Origin: Streptomyces sp. ITFR-16
GTDB taxonomy: Bacteria; Actinomycetota; Actinomycetes; Streptomycetales; Streptomycetaceae
DNA length: 64,000 nucleotides
Assembly (NCBI RefSeq): GCF_031844705.1
Contig: NZ_CP134609.1
Location: 4,340,001-4,404,000 of the forward strand
Reading direction: 5' to 3'
Below are positions 45,227-53,815 of the stretch, piece after piece (position 1 is the stretch's first letter; each line of letters opens with the position of its first letter). Made by a program: the position numbers and the translations under genes. The notes under the pieces were generated by a model, which made no database searches, was not told the DNA's origin, and saw only the letters and a program-made list of their open reading frames with translations.

Positions 45227-46797
45227 CGCACACCGAACAGCTCTACTGGGGCGGCGCCGCCCTGATCGTGCTCTGGCTCGTCGTCTTCGTGCTCGCGCTG
45301 GCCGCCACCCGCAACGGTGTGGTCACCCCGGCGCCCGCGACCCAGGAACTCGGGGACGACCCCGAACCGCCGGGCGTCGTCGCGCTTCTCGGCAACCAGT
45401 GGCGGGGCGTGGAGCACGCCGCCGCGGCCACCCTGCTGGACCTCGCGGCCCGCGGCCTCGTCGAGCTGCGGCAGCCGGGCGACGACCCGATCCGCACCAC
45501 GGTGCACATCACCGAGGCCGGCCGGGCGGCGCGGGAGCTGAAGCCGTATGAGCGGCGGGTGCTGGACCGCGTCATCGCCCGCGCGGTGAACGGCGGGACC
45601 CCCATCGGGGCCATCGCCTTCCGCGAGGACAAGCGGGCCGCCGCCTGGAACACGGCGCTGCGCCGGGAGATCATCGCGGAGGCCCGGCTGCGCGGCCTGT
45701 CCCGCTTCCGGTTCGGCCCACTGCTCGGCAGCGCTCTGCTGTTCAGCGCCTTCGTGCCGGGCTCGCTGTTCACCGTGGCCGCGGTCATGGGCGGGCACAA
45801 CATCCGCGCCGCGCTCTTCGTCGGGGTGGCCCCGGGGGCCGCGCTGGCCTACCTGCTCGGCAAGGCGATGCGCGAGCGGGCGACCCCGAAGGGCCTCGAA
45901 CGCGCCGGGCACTGGGCCGGACTGCGCGCCTGGCTGACCGCCCACGAGGACTTCGCCCAGCTGCCGCCCGCGGCCGTCACGGTCTGGGACCGCTATCTCG
46001 CGTACGGGACCGCCCTCGGCGTCACCGTCCTGAGCGGCCGGCTCCTCGGCTTCGACGCCGGCGACCGCCGGCGCGTCTGGTCCCTGTACGGAGGAACCTG
46101 GCGCGCGGTCCGGATCCGCTACCCGCGCCTGCGCCCCGGCTTCGGCGGCACGACGCCCCAACTGCTGTGGTGGGCGGCCGCAGCCGGTGCCGTGGCGGCG
46201 GGGCTCTGCGCCTTCGCGGTCCTGCGCCAGCCCGACTGGTCGGTGGCGGTCGACGCCGGGAGCGACGGCTCGCTGCGCCGCCCGGGGCTGATCCTGAGCG
46301 CCGGCTGGGTGCTCAGCGCGCTGCTCGGCCTGGTGGTGGCCGGCAAGTTCAGCCGCTGGACGCTGCTGGTGGCGTTCCTGGCGATGATGCCGGGCAACTT
46401 CGCCGACGGCAGCCACGGCTTCTTCCACGACGCGGCGGCCCACGAGGGCCCGCTGCCCGGCGAGTTGGCGGCGGTCGCGCTCTTCGGCGCGCTGGCCGTG
46501 TACTACCTGGTGCTCGCCTGCCTGGAGCGGCGCGAACCCGCCGCGGTCACCGGCGAGGTGCTGCGGATGGAGTCCCGCCGGGGCAGGCAGACAGCCCGCT
46601 TCCTGGCCCTGGACGAGGGCGGGACGGACCGGACGACGGCCTGGGCCCTCCCGGCGGCCTCCCGCGACATCGCGACCGGCGCGCAGGTACGGCTGAAGGT
46701 CTCACCCGCCACCCGCACGATCCGCTCGGCGGAACTGGTGCGCGCCGCCCTCCCGGAGGGCGACCGCCCGAGGGCGGTTCCCCGGAACGCCTCTTGA
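45223..46797 (+). CDS. DUF2207-like membrane protein
   Basis: A 524-residue protein with an N-terminal helix (LIVLWLVVFVLALAAT), a winged-helix-like cytoplasmic segment (WRGVEHAAAATLLDLAARGLVEL), further paired helices and a cytoplasmic C-terminus. It matches the C-terminal half of DUF2207 proteins but lacks their usual N-terminal outside domain. It probably forms a membrane complex with LemA. Confidence 0.75.
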   Translation: MTHTEQLYWGGAALIVLWLVVFVLALAATRNGVVTPAPATQELGDDPEPPGVVALLGNQWRGVEHAAAATLLDLAARGLVELRQPGDDPIRTTVHITEAGRAARELKPYERRVLDRVIARAVNGGTPIGAIAFREDKRAAAWNTALRREIIAEARLRGLSRFRFGPLLGSALLFSAFVPGSLFTVAAVMGGHNIRAALFVGVAPGAALAYLLGKAMRERATPKGLERAGHWAGLRAWLTAHEDFAQLPPAAVTVWDRYLAYGTALGVTVLSGRLLGFDAGDRRRVWSLYGGTWRAVRIRYPRLRPGFGGTTPQLLWWAAAAGAVAAGLCAFAVLRQPDWSVAVDAGSDGSLRRPGLILSAGWVLSALLGLVVAGKFSRWTLLVAFLAMMPGNFADGSHGFFHDAAAHEGPLPGELAAVALFGALAVYYLVLACLERREPAAVTGEVLRMESRRGRQTARFLALDEGGTDRTTAWALPAASRDIATGAQVRLKVSPATRTIRSAELVRAALPEGDRPRAVPRNAS

Positions 46798-46802
46798 GTG
46801 AC

Positions 46803-46830
46803 GGCCGCCCCGCTGCTTCAGGGGGCGGCC
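46803..46830. terminator. terminator between DUF2207 and cupin genes
   Basis: GGCCGCCCC (46803-46811) and GGGGCGGCC (46822-46830) form a perfect 9-pair stem around a 10-base loop, between convergent genes. Confidence 0.7.
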
Positions 46831-46859
46831 CGCCGAGGGCGGACGGGGACCCGGCCCGG

Positions 46860-47369
46860 TCAGCCCTCCGTGGGTGAAAGGGCGTACAGGCGGGGGAGGT
46901 TCACCACGATCGCCTCCTGGGTCGACCGGGCGATGACGACCACGGCCTCCTCGGTGGGGTCCGGGTTCTCCTCGCGGTGCGGCACGAACGGCGGCACGAA
47001 GATGTAGTCGCCGGGCGAGGTGCGCAGCCGTACCTCCTGCGGCTCGTCGCCCGAGTCGTCCAGGAAGACGAACTCCGGGTGTCCGCTGACCACATGGATG
47101 GCGGTCTCCGACGCCCCGTGGTGGTGGTCGGAGGAGGCGGTGGAGGGCGCCACATGGGTCTGGCCCATCCACAGCTTCTCGGAGCCGGTGGTCTTCCCGC
47201 TGATGGCCGCGAACCGGCGCATCCCCCCGGTCTGCGCCGTGTCCCCGTCCAGCGCGTCCGCGCGGATGTGGTGCAGGCGGGTGTGCAGGGGTGCGGTCGG
47301 GCCGTCCTGCGGGGTGGTGTGCAGGTGCGGGTGGAAACCCTCGCCGGCAGTGGTCAGGGGTTCACTCAT
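46860..47369 (-). CDS. cupin-domain protein
   Basis: A 169-residue protein with both cupin motifs: SSDHHHGASETAIHVVSG (metal ligands His, His and Glu) and PGDYIFVPPFVPHREEN (the last His). It would bind one metal and could be a small dioxygenase or isomerase. Its ATG lies 7 bases after a TAGCGT box, so the mRNA appears leaderless. It shares promoter sequence with the sulfur operon leader, which suggests common control by the Rrf2 protein. Confidence 0.85.
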   Translation of the reverse strand: MSEPLTTAGEGFHPHLHTTPQDGPTAPLHTRLHHIRADALDGDTAQTGGMRRFAAISGKTTGSEKLWMGQTHVAPSTASSDHHHGASETAIHVVSGHPEFVFLDDSGDEPQEVRLRTSPGDYIFVPPFVPHREENPDPTEEAVVVIARSTQEAIVVNLPRLYALSPTEG

Positions 47370-47376
47370 GGCCAGG

Positions 47377-47418
47377 ACGCTAGAGCGGCGCCAGAAAGGA
47401 TGTCAAGAGGTGTCCTTT
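47377..47418 (-). promoter_or_regulatory. cupin promoter with motif shared by the sulfur operon
   Basis: Read on the minus strand, AAAGG, 7 bases, TTGACATCC, then TAGCGT 18 bases after TTGACA, and the start codon 7 bases later. AAAGGA and TCCTTT (47395-47400, 47413-47418) also form an inverted repeat around the -35. The Rrf2 gene starts 91 bases away on the other strand, so the site may serve both. Confidence 0.65.
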
Positions 47419-47508
47419 ACGTTTCATCTGCGGCAATGCTGCTGACATGTGGGAACGGAAGCTCGCGGAGGCCGGGTCCCGGCGCGGGCGTTCGGGCATG
47501 ATGAGCGC

Positions 47509-47943
47509 ATGTATATCTCCGCGAAAGCGGACTACGCCACGCGGGCCCTCCTGGAGCTCGCCCATGAACCTGGCCGTCCGCTCACCTGCGAAGTCATCGC
47601 CTCCTCCCAGGGGATTCCGTTCCGGTTCCTGAAGTCCGTGGTGGGCGAGTTGCGCAGAGCCGGACTCGTCCGCAGCCAGCGCGGCTGCGAGGGCGGCTAC
47701 TGGCTCGGCAGGCCGGCCGACGAGGTCACCCTCCTGGACGTGGTGCGCGCCGTCGACGGCGACGTGCTCACCCTGCGCGGCGCGCCGCTCGACGCCCTCG
47801 GCTACCCCGGCCCCGCCGCGCCCCTGCCCGGGGTCTGGCGGCAGATCGAGACGGGCGCGGCCGCGGTCCTGGGGGGCCTGACACTGGCCGCGCTGCTGCC
47901 TGCGGGCGCGCGTGAACAGCCCTCCGAGGTCGGCGCCGCGTGA
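47509..47943 (+). CDS. Rrf2-family transcriptional regulator
   Basis: A 144-residue winged-helix regulator (YISAKADYATRALLELAHEP, ASSQGIPFRFLKSVVGELRR). Only one Cys is present in the usual cluster region (QRGCEGGYW), so it cannot bind an iron-sulfur cluster like IscR or NsrR. It is closer to the CymR type that senses cysteine status. It is coupled by GTGA to the DsbA-like gene and precedes the sulfur operon. Confidence 0.88.
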   Translation: MYISAKADYATRALLELAHEPGRPLTCEVIASSQGIPFRFLKSVVGELRRAGLVRSQRGCEGGYWLGRPADEVTLLDVVRAVDGDVLTLRGAPLDALGYPGPAAPLPGVWRQIETGAAAVLGGLTLAALLPAGAREQPSEVGAA

Positions 47944-48869
47944 CCGGCGCGCCGCACCGGCCGGCCGGCCCGGCCCCGCTCGAAGTGGTCGAGTACACCG
48001 ATCCGTTGTGCCCCTGGGCCTGGGGCTCCGAGCCGTCCTTCCGCAGGCTCCGCGCGGCACTGTCGGGGCGCGCCCGCTGGCGGCGGGTGTACGCGATCCT
48101 CTTCGACCACGACGACGACCCGCCGCCCGACCCGGCGGCCGAGACCGCGTGGTACGCCCGCCACCTGGCGGACATCGGCACCCACACGCTCGCCCCGCGG
48201 GCCCGCTCGCTGCACCGGGTGGCGGCCGGTTCGTGGCCCGCCTCGCTGACCGCCAAGGCCGCCGAGCTCCAGGGCCCGGAGGTCGCCGAGCGGGTGCTGC
48301 GCCGCCTGCGCGAGAGCGTCTTCGTCCTCGGGGAGCCGGCGGACACCGCCGAACTGGCCCTGCGGTGCGCCCTGGGCGTGCCCGGTCTCGACCCCGACCG
48401 GCTGGCCCGGGACGCCGCCTCCCGCGACGTGCGGGAACGGGTCGCCGCCGACCGCGCTGAGGCGCGCCGGCCGGTCCCCGAGGTGCTCTCCGTACGCGAG
48501 GAGTCGCCGCATCCCGGTGCGGCCAAGGAGACCCCCGGCGGCGAACTCCGTTATGCGCTGCCGACCTTGCTGTTCCGCACCTCGGCCGGATACCGGGTGG
48601 TGCCGGGCTGGCGGCCGTTCGAGGCGTACGCGGCCGCCGTCGACGAGCTGTGCCCGGGGCTGCTGGACGAGCCCGCGCCGCTCGATCCGGCCGGGGCGCT
48701 GGAGCGCTACCGGAGCCTGACCGAGCCCGAGCGGCTGGTGCTCGCCGACGGCGCCTGGCCGCCGCCGGACGCGGTGCGCGTGGACACCGGCCAGGGTCCG
48801 CTGTGGCTGCACCCCGACGAGGCCCAACTCCACCCCGCCGTACGGCCGGACGGCCCCGCAACGCCCTGA
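47940..48869 (+). CDS. DsbA/FrnE-like thioredoxin-fold protein with a single active-site Cys
   Basis: A 309-residue cytoplasmic protein that starts with a thioredoxin strand and YTDPLCPWAWGSEP. The second Cys of the CPWCW-type site of the DsbA/SpxH family is replaced by Ala, so a dithiol redox cycle is not possible; a monothiol or adaptor role is. It is translationally coupled to the Rrf2 gene. Confidence 0.8.
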   Translation: MTGAPHRPAGPAPLEVVEYTDPLCPWAWGSEPSFRRLRAALSGRARWRRVYAILFDHDDDPPPDPAAETAWYARHLADIGTHTLAPRARSLHRVAAGSWPASLTAKAAELQGPEVAERVLRRLRESVFVLGEPADTAELALRCALGVPGLDPDRLARDAASRDVRERVAADRAEARRPVPEVLSVREESPHPGAAKETPGGELRYALPTLLFRTSAGYRVVPGWRPFEAYAAAVDELCPGLLDEPAPLDPAGALERYRSLTEPERLVLADGAWPPPDAVRVDTGQGPLWLHPDEAQLHPAVRPDGPATP

Positions 48870-48899
48870 GCTGCGGCCGAGCGCCGTTCCAGCGAATGA

Positions 48900-48947
48900 G
48901 ACACCAAAAGGTGTCCATTGACATCCGGTGCCGACTGCCGCCAGGAT
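48900..48947 (+). promoter_or_regulatory. promoter and operator of the sulfur-type operon
   Basis: GACACC-AAAA-GGTGTC (48900-48915) is a perfect inverted repeat next to TTGACA (48918-48923). The -10 is CAGGAT (48942-48947) after 18 bases. AAAGG-N6-TTGACATCC matches the cupin promoter. The leader-peptide ATG is 7 bases after the -10, the same spacing as at the cupin gene. Confidence 0.75.
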
Positions 48948-48954
48948 GTGCCGC

Positions 48955-49029
48955 ATGCTCACGACGCACCCCGGCGTGATGTGCCGCTACGTGGACCTGC
49001 GGCGCACCTCCAGCGCCCTCTGTCGCTGA
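48955..49029 (+). CDS. cysteine-containing leader peptide
   Basis: A 24-residue frame, starting MLTTHPG and ending RYVDLRRTSSALCR. The C-terminal pattern (aromatic or His, VDL, R, small residues, A-L-C) is that of the short putative leader peptides found before sulfur genes in streptomycetes. It has Cys at 10 and 23, no Shine-Dalgarno sequence, and begins about where transcription should start. Stalling or fast reading at the Cys codons could control the downstream operon. Confidence 0.8.
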   Translation: MLTTHPGVMCRYVDLRRTSSALCR

Positions 49030-49347
49030 CCGACCGCCACCACGGTCCACCGGCGTTTCCCGGCCGGCGGCAGCGCCGCCGCCGCTGACCGCCCGCCGCT
49101 CGCTCCGCGTCCCTTGCCGCGCGTCTTTCCCGAGCCCTGTCGCGCGCCCTCAACGGCCCTCGCCGATCCCGTTCGCCGCCCCGTCGACGCCGACGGTCCC
49201 GAACGCTCCCTGCCCCCGGGCACACCGAGGCTCCCGTCGTCCTGCCCCGGTGCCCGCGCACGGCTCCGGACCGGACACCGGCCGCCCCGGTCCGTGCCGC
49301 CCTGCGTCCTGCCCCGGGCCGGGATCCCTCACAGAGAGAACACCGAC
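49030..49347 (+). promoter_or_regulatory. 318-base untranslated leader with candidate attenuator
   Basis: This stretch lies between the leader peptide and the transporter genes. CGGCGGC-AGC-GCCGCCG (49065-49081) is a perfect hairpin 36 bases after the leader stop. The rest is C-rich with few long stems on the plus strand and no supported gene. The layout fits attenuation. Confidence 0.5.
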
Positions 49348-50910
49348 ATGTCCGCACGACTGACGCACTTCGACCCGGGTTCCCGTCCACGGCCCGCCGC
49401 CCTGCGCACGACCGCGCTGGGAGCCGTCCTCGCCGCCCTCGCGGTCCCCGCCCTCAGCGCCTGCGGGGGCGACGCCGCCTCCGCCACCGGCAGCGCCACG
49501 CTGAAGTGGGCCACCTCCTCCTTCCCGGCGCACTGGGACCCCGTGGTCTCGGGCAGCGGTGCGCAGTTCCGTCAACTGGCCCTGGTGTACGCCTCCTTGA
49601 CCCGTACCGACGAGAACGGCAAGGCGGTCCCCGACCTCGCCGAGAGCTGGGAGTACAACGACAAGGGCGATCGCATCACCTTCAAGCTGCGCGCCGGGCA
49701 GAAGTTCAGCGACGGCGAGCCGGTCGACGCCGCCGCCGTGAAGGCCGCCATCGAACGCGCCCAGAAGCAGAAGAACTCCGCGCTCTTCGGCGACCTGACG
49801 TCGATCGGAAAGGTCGAGGCGAAGGGCCTCGAAGCGACCCTGAACCTCACTCAGGTCGACTACCAGATACCTCAGTTGCTCGGTCAGCGGGTGCTCCAGA
49901 TCGCCAGTCCCAAGGCGGCGAAGGACCCCGCGAAGCTCGACCAGAACCCGGTCGGGGCCGGGCCGTTCGTCGTCAAGCAGCTGATCCCGGGCACCAAGGC
50001 GGTCCTGACCAAGAACCCCGACTACTGGGACGCGGCCCACATCCACATCGACGACGTCGACGTGGTCTCCGCCCCCGACGCCTCCACGGTCGTCTCGGGT
50101 CTGCGCACCGGCGTCTACAACTTCGCCGACATCGACCCCAGCCAGGCGGACGCCGCGAAGAAGGCCGGCCTCGACGTCTTCGTCCAGCCCGGCTTCAACG
50201 CCGCCAACCTCAGCCTCAACATCAACAAGGCGCCCTTCGACGACGACAAGGTGGTCGACGCCGTCCGATACGCGGTCAACCGCAAGGAGTTCGTCGACAA
50301 GCTGACCTTCGGCTACGGCGAGCCGACCGACCAGCCGTTCCCGAAGGGGTACGTGGCCTACGACCCCAAGTCCGAGAACGCCTACCCCTATGACCCGGCG
50401 AAGGCGAAGAAGCTGCTGGCCGAGGCGGGCCACAAGCCGGGCGACATCAAGCTGAACCTCGTCATCCCGTCGGACGACCCCCAGGCGGAGATCGTCCAGT
50501 CGCAGCTGGCCGCCGTCGGCATCACCGTGACGATCAAGATCGACAAGAACTGGGCCACCCCGTTCTTCGCCAAGGACCTCACCTTCTCGCTGTACGGGAC
50601 CACCGGCCGCGACTCCGCCGCCCAGACCCTCACCGCGCACTTCGGCCCCAACGGCCCGCTCAACCTCTCCACCCCCTACGAGCCGGACGGCTTCGAGGAG
50701 GCGGTGGCCAAGGTCCGCCAGACCCCGCTGGAGGCGCCCGACTACGCCGAGACCCTCCAGGCCGCGACCCGGGCGGGGCTGCGGAGCAAGGCCCTGGTGT
50801 TCACGTACGTCTCGCCGAACCTCTTCGCCAAGACCAAGTCCGTGTCCGGCCTTCCGAAGAACCCCGGGCACATCGACTGGACCGGAGTGACCATCTCCGC
50901 CACCGGCTGA
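49348..50910 (+). CDS. ABC importer substrate-binding lipoprotein (SBP_bac_5)
   Basis: A 520-residue lipoprotein of the peptide/nickel/opine family. The signal peptide ends in a lipobox with LSAC, followed by GGD. The body has the family pattern LAESWEYNDKGDRITFKLR, KFSDGEPVDAAAVKAAIER and GAGPFVV. It delivers substrate to the two permeases downstream. The leader peptide and flavin enzymes point to an organosulfur compound or modified peptide. Confidence 0.93.
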   Translation: MSARLTHFDPGSRPRPAALRTTALGAVLAALAVPALSACGGDAASATGSATLKWATSSFPAHWDPVVSGSGAQFRQLALVYASLTRTDENGKAVPDLAESWEYNDKGDRITFKLRAGQKFSDGEPVDAAAVKAAIERAQKQKNSALFGDLTSIGKVEAKGLEATLNLTQVDYQIPQLLGQRVLQIASPKAAKDPAKLDQNPVGAGPFVVKQLIPGTKAVLTKNPDYWDAAHIHIDDVDVVSAPDASTVVSGLRTGVYNFADIDPSQADAAKKAGLDVFVQPGFNAANLSLNINKAPFDDDKVVDAVRYAVNRKEFVDKLTFGYGEPTDQPFPKGYVAYDPKSENAYPYDPAKAKKLLAEAGHKPGDIKLNLVIPSDDPQAEIVQSQLAAVGITVTIKIDKNWATPFFAKDLTFSLYGTTGRDSAAQTLTAHFGPNGPLNLSTPYEPDGFEEAVAKVRQTPLEAPDYAETLQAATRAGLRSKALVFTYVSPNLFAKTKSVSGLPKNPGHIDWTGVTISATG

Positions 50911-50982
50911 CCCGTCACCGTCACCGCCGGCTTCACCACCACCCACCACCCATCGCCCCTCGCACAGAGAGGAGGTAGCGCC

Positions 50983-52014
50983 ATGACGACGACCGAGCCT
51001 CCGGTCACCACGTCCGTCCGCCGACGCGGGGTCGCCGCGGCCAGGGCCAGGCACGCGGCGGGCCGTGTCCTGGCCGTCCTCGCCCGGTCGGCGGCCATCT
51101 TCGTCCCGGTCTTCCTGGTCGCGACCTTCGTGACCTTCGCCCTGCGCTCGCTGAGCGGGCTCAGCCCCGCGCGCATCCAGCTGGGGGAGCAGGCAACCCC
51201 CGAGGCCATCGCGCGGATCGAGGCCCAGTGGGGGCTCGACAAGCCCTTCATCGCCCAGTACTGGGACTGGATCACCGGGGTCCTGCACGGTGAGCTCGGC
51301 AGCAGCTGGGTCAACGGGGCCGACATCTCCACCCTCATCGGCCTCGGCCTGGGAGTGAGCCTCTCGGTCGCCACGTTCGCCCTGGTCATCGGTGTGCTGG
51401 CCGGCTTCTCCCTCGGTACGGTCGCGGCGCTGAGGCGGACCACCGCGATCGACCGGGCCATCACCGGCTTCGTCACCGTGATCTCGGTGATGCCCGCGTT
51501 CGTCGTCGGCATCGTGCTGGTCGCGGTCCTCGCCGTCGGGTTCGGGCTGTTCCCCTCCGCCGGATACATCCCGGCGGAGCAGGGCTTCGGCCCCTGGCTC
51601 GCCCACATCACCCTGCCGGCGCTGGCGCTCAGCTTCGACGTCATCGCCGATGTGGCACGCCAACTGCGCTCCAGCCTCATCGGCGCGTATCAGGAGAACT
51701 ACGTGACCGGCGCGGTCGTACGAGGACTGAGCCCGCGCCGGATCTTCTTCGGGCACGTCCTGCGCAACGCCCTGGGGCCGACGCTCGCCACCCTCGGGCA
51801 GAAGTTCCCCGCCCTGGTCGGCGCGTCCGTCGTCACCGAGTGGATCTTCGGCCTCCAGGGGTTCGGCCGGTTCGCCAACGACTCGGCCCAGGCCGGCGAC
51901 GTACCCGCCGTGCAGGGCGTCCTGGTGGTGTCGATCGCGCTGGTCGTCTCCTTCAACCTCGTCATCAACCTGGTGCTGGCCCGTGTGATGCCGGCCTCCC
52001 AGCGGGGGGTGTGA
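50983..52014 (+). CDS. ABC importer permease, DppB type
   Basis: A 343-residue permease with an N-terminal helix followed by a periplasmic loop and the BPD_transp_1 core. The coupling-helix region is about GAVVRGLSPRRIFFGHVLRNAL. It pairs with the next gene. The ATG follows GAGAGGAGG. Confidence 0.93.
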   Translation: MTTTEPPVTTSVRRRGVAAARARHAAGRVLAVLARSAAIFVPVFLVATFVTFALRSLSGLSPARIQLGEQATPEAIARIEAQWGLDKPFIAQYWDWITGVLHGELGSSWVNGADISTLIGLGLGVSLSVATFALVIGVLAGFSLGTVAALRRTTAIDRAITGFVTVISVMPAFVVGIVLVAVLAVGFGLFPSAGYIPAEQGFGPWLAHITLPALALSFDVIADVARQLRSSLIGAYQENYVTGAVVRGLSPRRIFFGHVLRNALGPTLATLGQKFPALVGASVVTEWIFGLQGFGRFANDSAQAGDVPAVQGVLVVSIALVVSFNLVINLVLARVMPASQRGV

Positions 52015-52016
52015 CC

Positions 52017-52907
52017 ATGCCGCGCCGTGTTCTCGCGCTCACGTCCGGACGGATCGCCGTCGTCATCCTCGCCGTGATCGCGCTCCTCGCGCTCCTCGGA
52101 CCCTGGCTCGCGCCCCAGGACCCCCTGGCCACCAGCGACAACGCGCTGGCGACCTACTCCGGCAGCCACTGGCTGGGTACGGACTACCTGGGCCGCGACG
52201 TCCTCAGCCGACTGCTCGACGGCTCCCGCGTCAGTGTGCTCGGCTCGCTGGAGGTCGCCCTGGTGGCCCTCGTCGTCGGCGCGGTCCCCGGCATCCTCTC
52301 GGTCTACCTGGGCCGGGCCTTCGAGTGGTTCACCCTGCGCATCGCCGACACCCTGGTCGCCCTGCCGTTCCTGCTCTTCGCCATCGCGGTGATCGCCCTG
52401 CTCGGCAACGGCATCACCCAGGCCATGCTCGTCACCGGCGCCCTGGTCTCCCCGCTCTTCTACCGGGTCTCCCGCGCCGCCACCCTGGCCGTCGCCCGCT
52501 CCCCGTACGTGGAGGCGGCGATCGTCTCCGGCGCCTCCATCGGCTGGATCGTCCGCCGCCATGTGTGGACCAAGGTGCTCCCGCCGATCGCGGTCGCGCT
52601 CGCCCAGACCATCGGCGTGGGCTTCGTGATCGTCTCCAGCCTGACGTTCCTCGGCATCGGCGTCCAGCCGCCCGAGGCCACCTGGGGCGGCCTCCTCGCC
52701 TCCGACCTGGGCTACCTCAGCCAGCGGCCCTGGGCCCCGGTGACGCCCGCTCTGCTGATCATGGTCACCGTCTGGGCCTGCAACCTCCTCGCCGACGCGA
52801 TCCGCGACGTCTCGGGAGAGGCCGGCCGGGCGCTGGCGAACGACCGCAAGGCCCGCGCCAACCGCCGCCAGGCGGCCGGACCCCACCCCGCCGGAGGTTC
52901 CCGATGA
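52017..52907 (+). CDS. ABC importer permease, DppC type
   Basis: A 296-residue permease with the typical start of DppC proteins and HWLGTDYLGRDVLSRLLDGS, then EAAIVSGASIGWIVRRHVW as coupling region and FLGIGVQPPEATWG. It lies 2 bases after the first permease and overlaps the next gene (ATGA). Confidence 0.93.
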   Translation: MPRRVLALTSGRIAVVILAVIALLALLGPWLAPQDPLATSDNALATYSGSHWLGTDYLGRDVLSRLLDGSRVSVLGSLEVALVALVVGAVPGILSVYLGRAFEWFTLRIADTLVALPFLLFAIAVIALLGNGITQAMLVTGALVSPLFYRVSRAATLAVARSPYVEAAIVSGASIGWIVRRHVWTKVLPPIAVALAQTIGVGFVIVSSLTFLGIGVQPPEATWGGLLASDLGYLSQRPWAPVTPALLIMVTVWACNLLADAIRDVSGEAGRALANDRKARANRRQAAGPHPAGGSR

Positions 52908-53815
52908 GCCCGCTGTCCCCCGACATCCTCGACTCCCGCCCGGCCGGCGCCACCGAAGAGGCCCCCGGCACACCCGATGCCACCGAGGGCCCGTCGGCCG
53001 GTCCCGTGCTGGCGCTCGACGACGTACGGATCACCGACCGGGTCACCGACCGGGAGATCGTCCACGGCGTCACCTTCGCCCTCACCCCCGGCAAGGCGGT
53101 CGGCATCGTCGGCGAGTCCGGCAGCGGCAAGACCCTCACCTGCCGGGCCGCGCTCGGTATCCTGCCCCCGCACTTCGAGATCTCCCGGGGCCGGATCGAC
53201 CTCGCGGGCCGCGACATCGCGGCCCTGACGCCACGGCAGTGGACGGACCTGCGGGGCGCCACCATCGGCGCGGTCTTCCAGGACCCGGCCTCCTACCTCA
53301 ACCCGGCCGTCAAGGTGGGCGCCCAGATCGCCGAGGTCATCCGGGTCAAGCAGGGGCTGAACCGCCGCGCCGCGCGCCGCCGCGCCGTCGAACTGCTCGG
53401 GGCCGTACGGCTGCGCGAGCCGGAACTCGTCTACGGCCAGTACACCTACGAACTCTCCGGGGGCATGCTCCAGCGCGTCCTGATCGCGGCCGCCATCGCG
53501 GTCGAACCCAAGGCCCTCATCGCCGACGAGGCCACCACCGCCCTCGACGTCACCGTCCAGGCCGAGGTCCTCGACCTCTTCGCCGAACTGCGCGAACGGA
53601 CCGGGCTGGCGCTCGTCGTCGTCTCGCACGACCTCGCCGTCGTCGCCCACCTCTGCGACGAGGTCCTGGTGATGCGGCAGGGCGAGGTGGTGGAGCAGGG
53701 ACCGACCCGCGCGGTGCTCCAGGACCCGCAGCACGCGTACACCCGGCTGCTCATCGCCGAGCACGACCAGTACGGCCTGGACAAATTCCTCGCACCGCGG
53801 GAGGTCTCGGCATGA
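52904..53815 (+). CDS. ABC importer ATP-binding protein, DppD type
   Basis: A 303-residue ATPase with Walker A GESGSGKT, Q-loop FQDPASYLNP, signature LSGGM and Walker B ALIADEATTALD. It has an N-terminal extension of about 35 residues rich in Ala, Gly and Pro. It overlaps both neighbours by 4 bases. Confidence 0.94.
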   Translation: MSPLSPDILDSRPAGATEEAPGTPDATEGPSAGPVLALDDVRITDRVTDREIVHGVTFALTPGKAVGIVGESGSGKTLTCRAALGILPPHFEISRGRIDLAGRDIAALTPRQWTDLRGATIGAVFQDPASYLNPAVKVGAQIAEVIRVKQGLNRRAARRRAVELLGAVRLREPELVYGQYTYELSGGMLQRVLIAAAIAVEPKALIADEATTALDVTVQAEVLDLFAELRERTGLALVVVSHDLAVVAHLCDEVLVMRQGEVVEQGPTRAVLQDPQHAYTRLLIAEHDQYGLDKFLAPREVSA

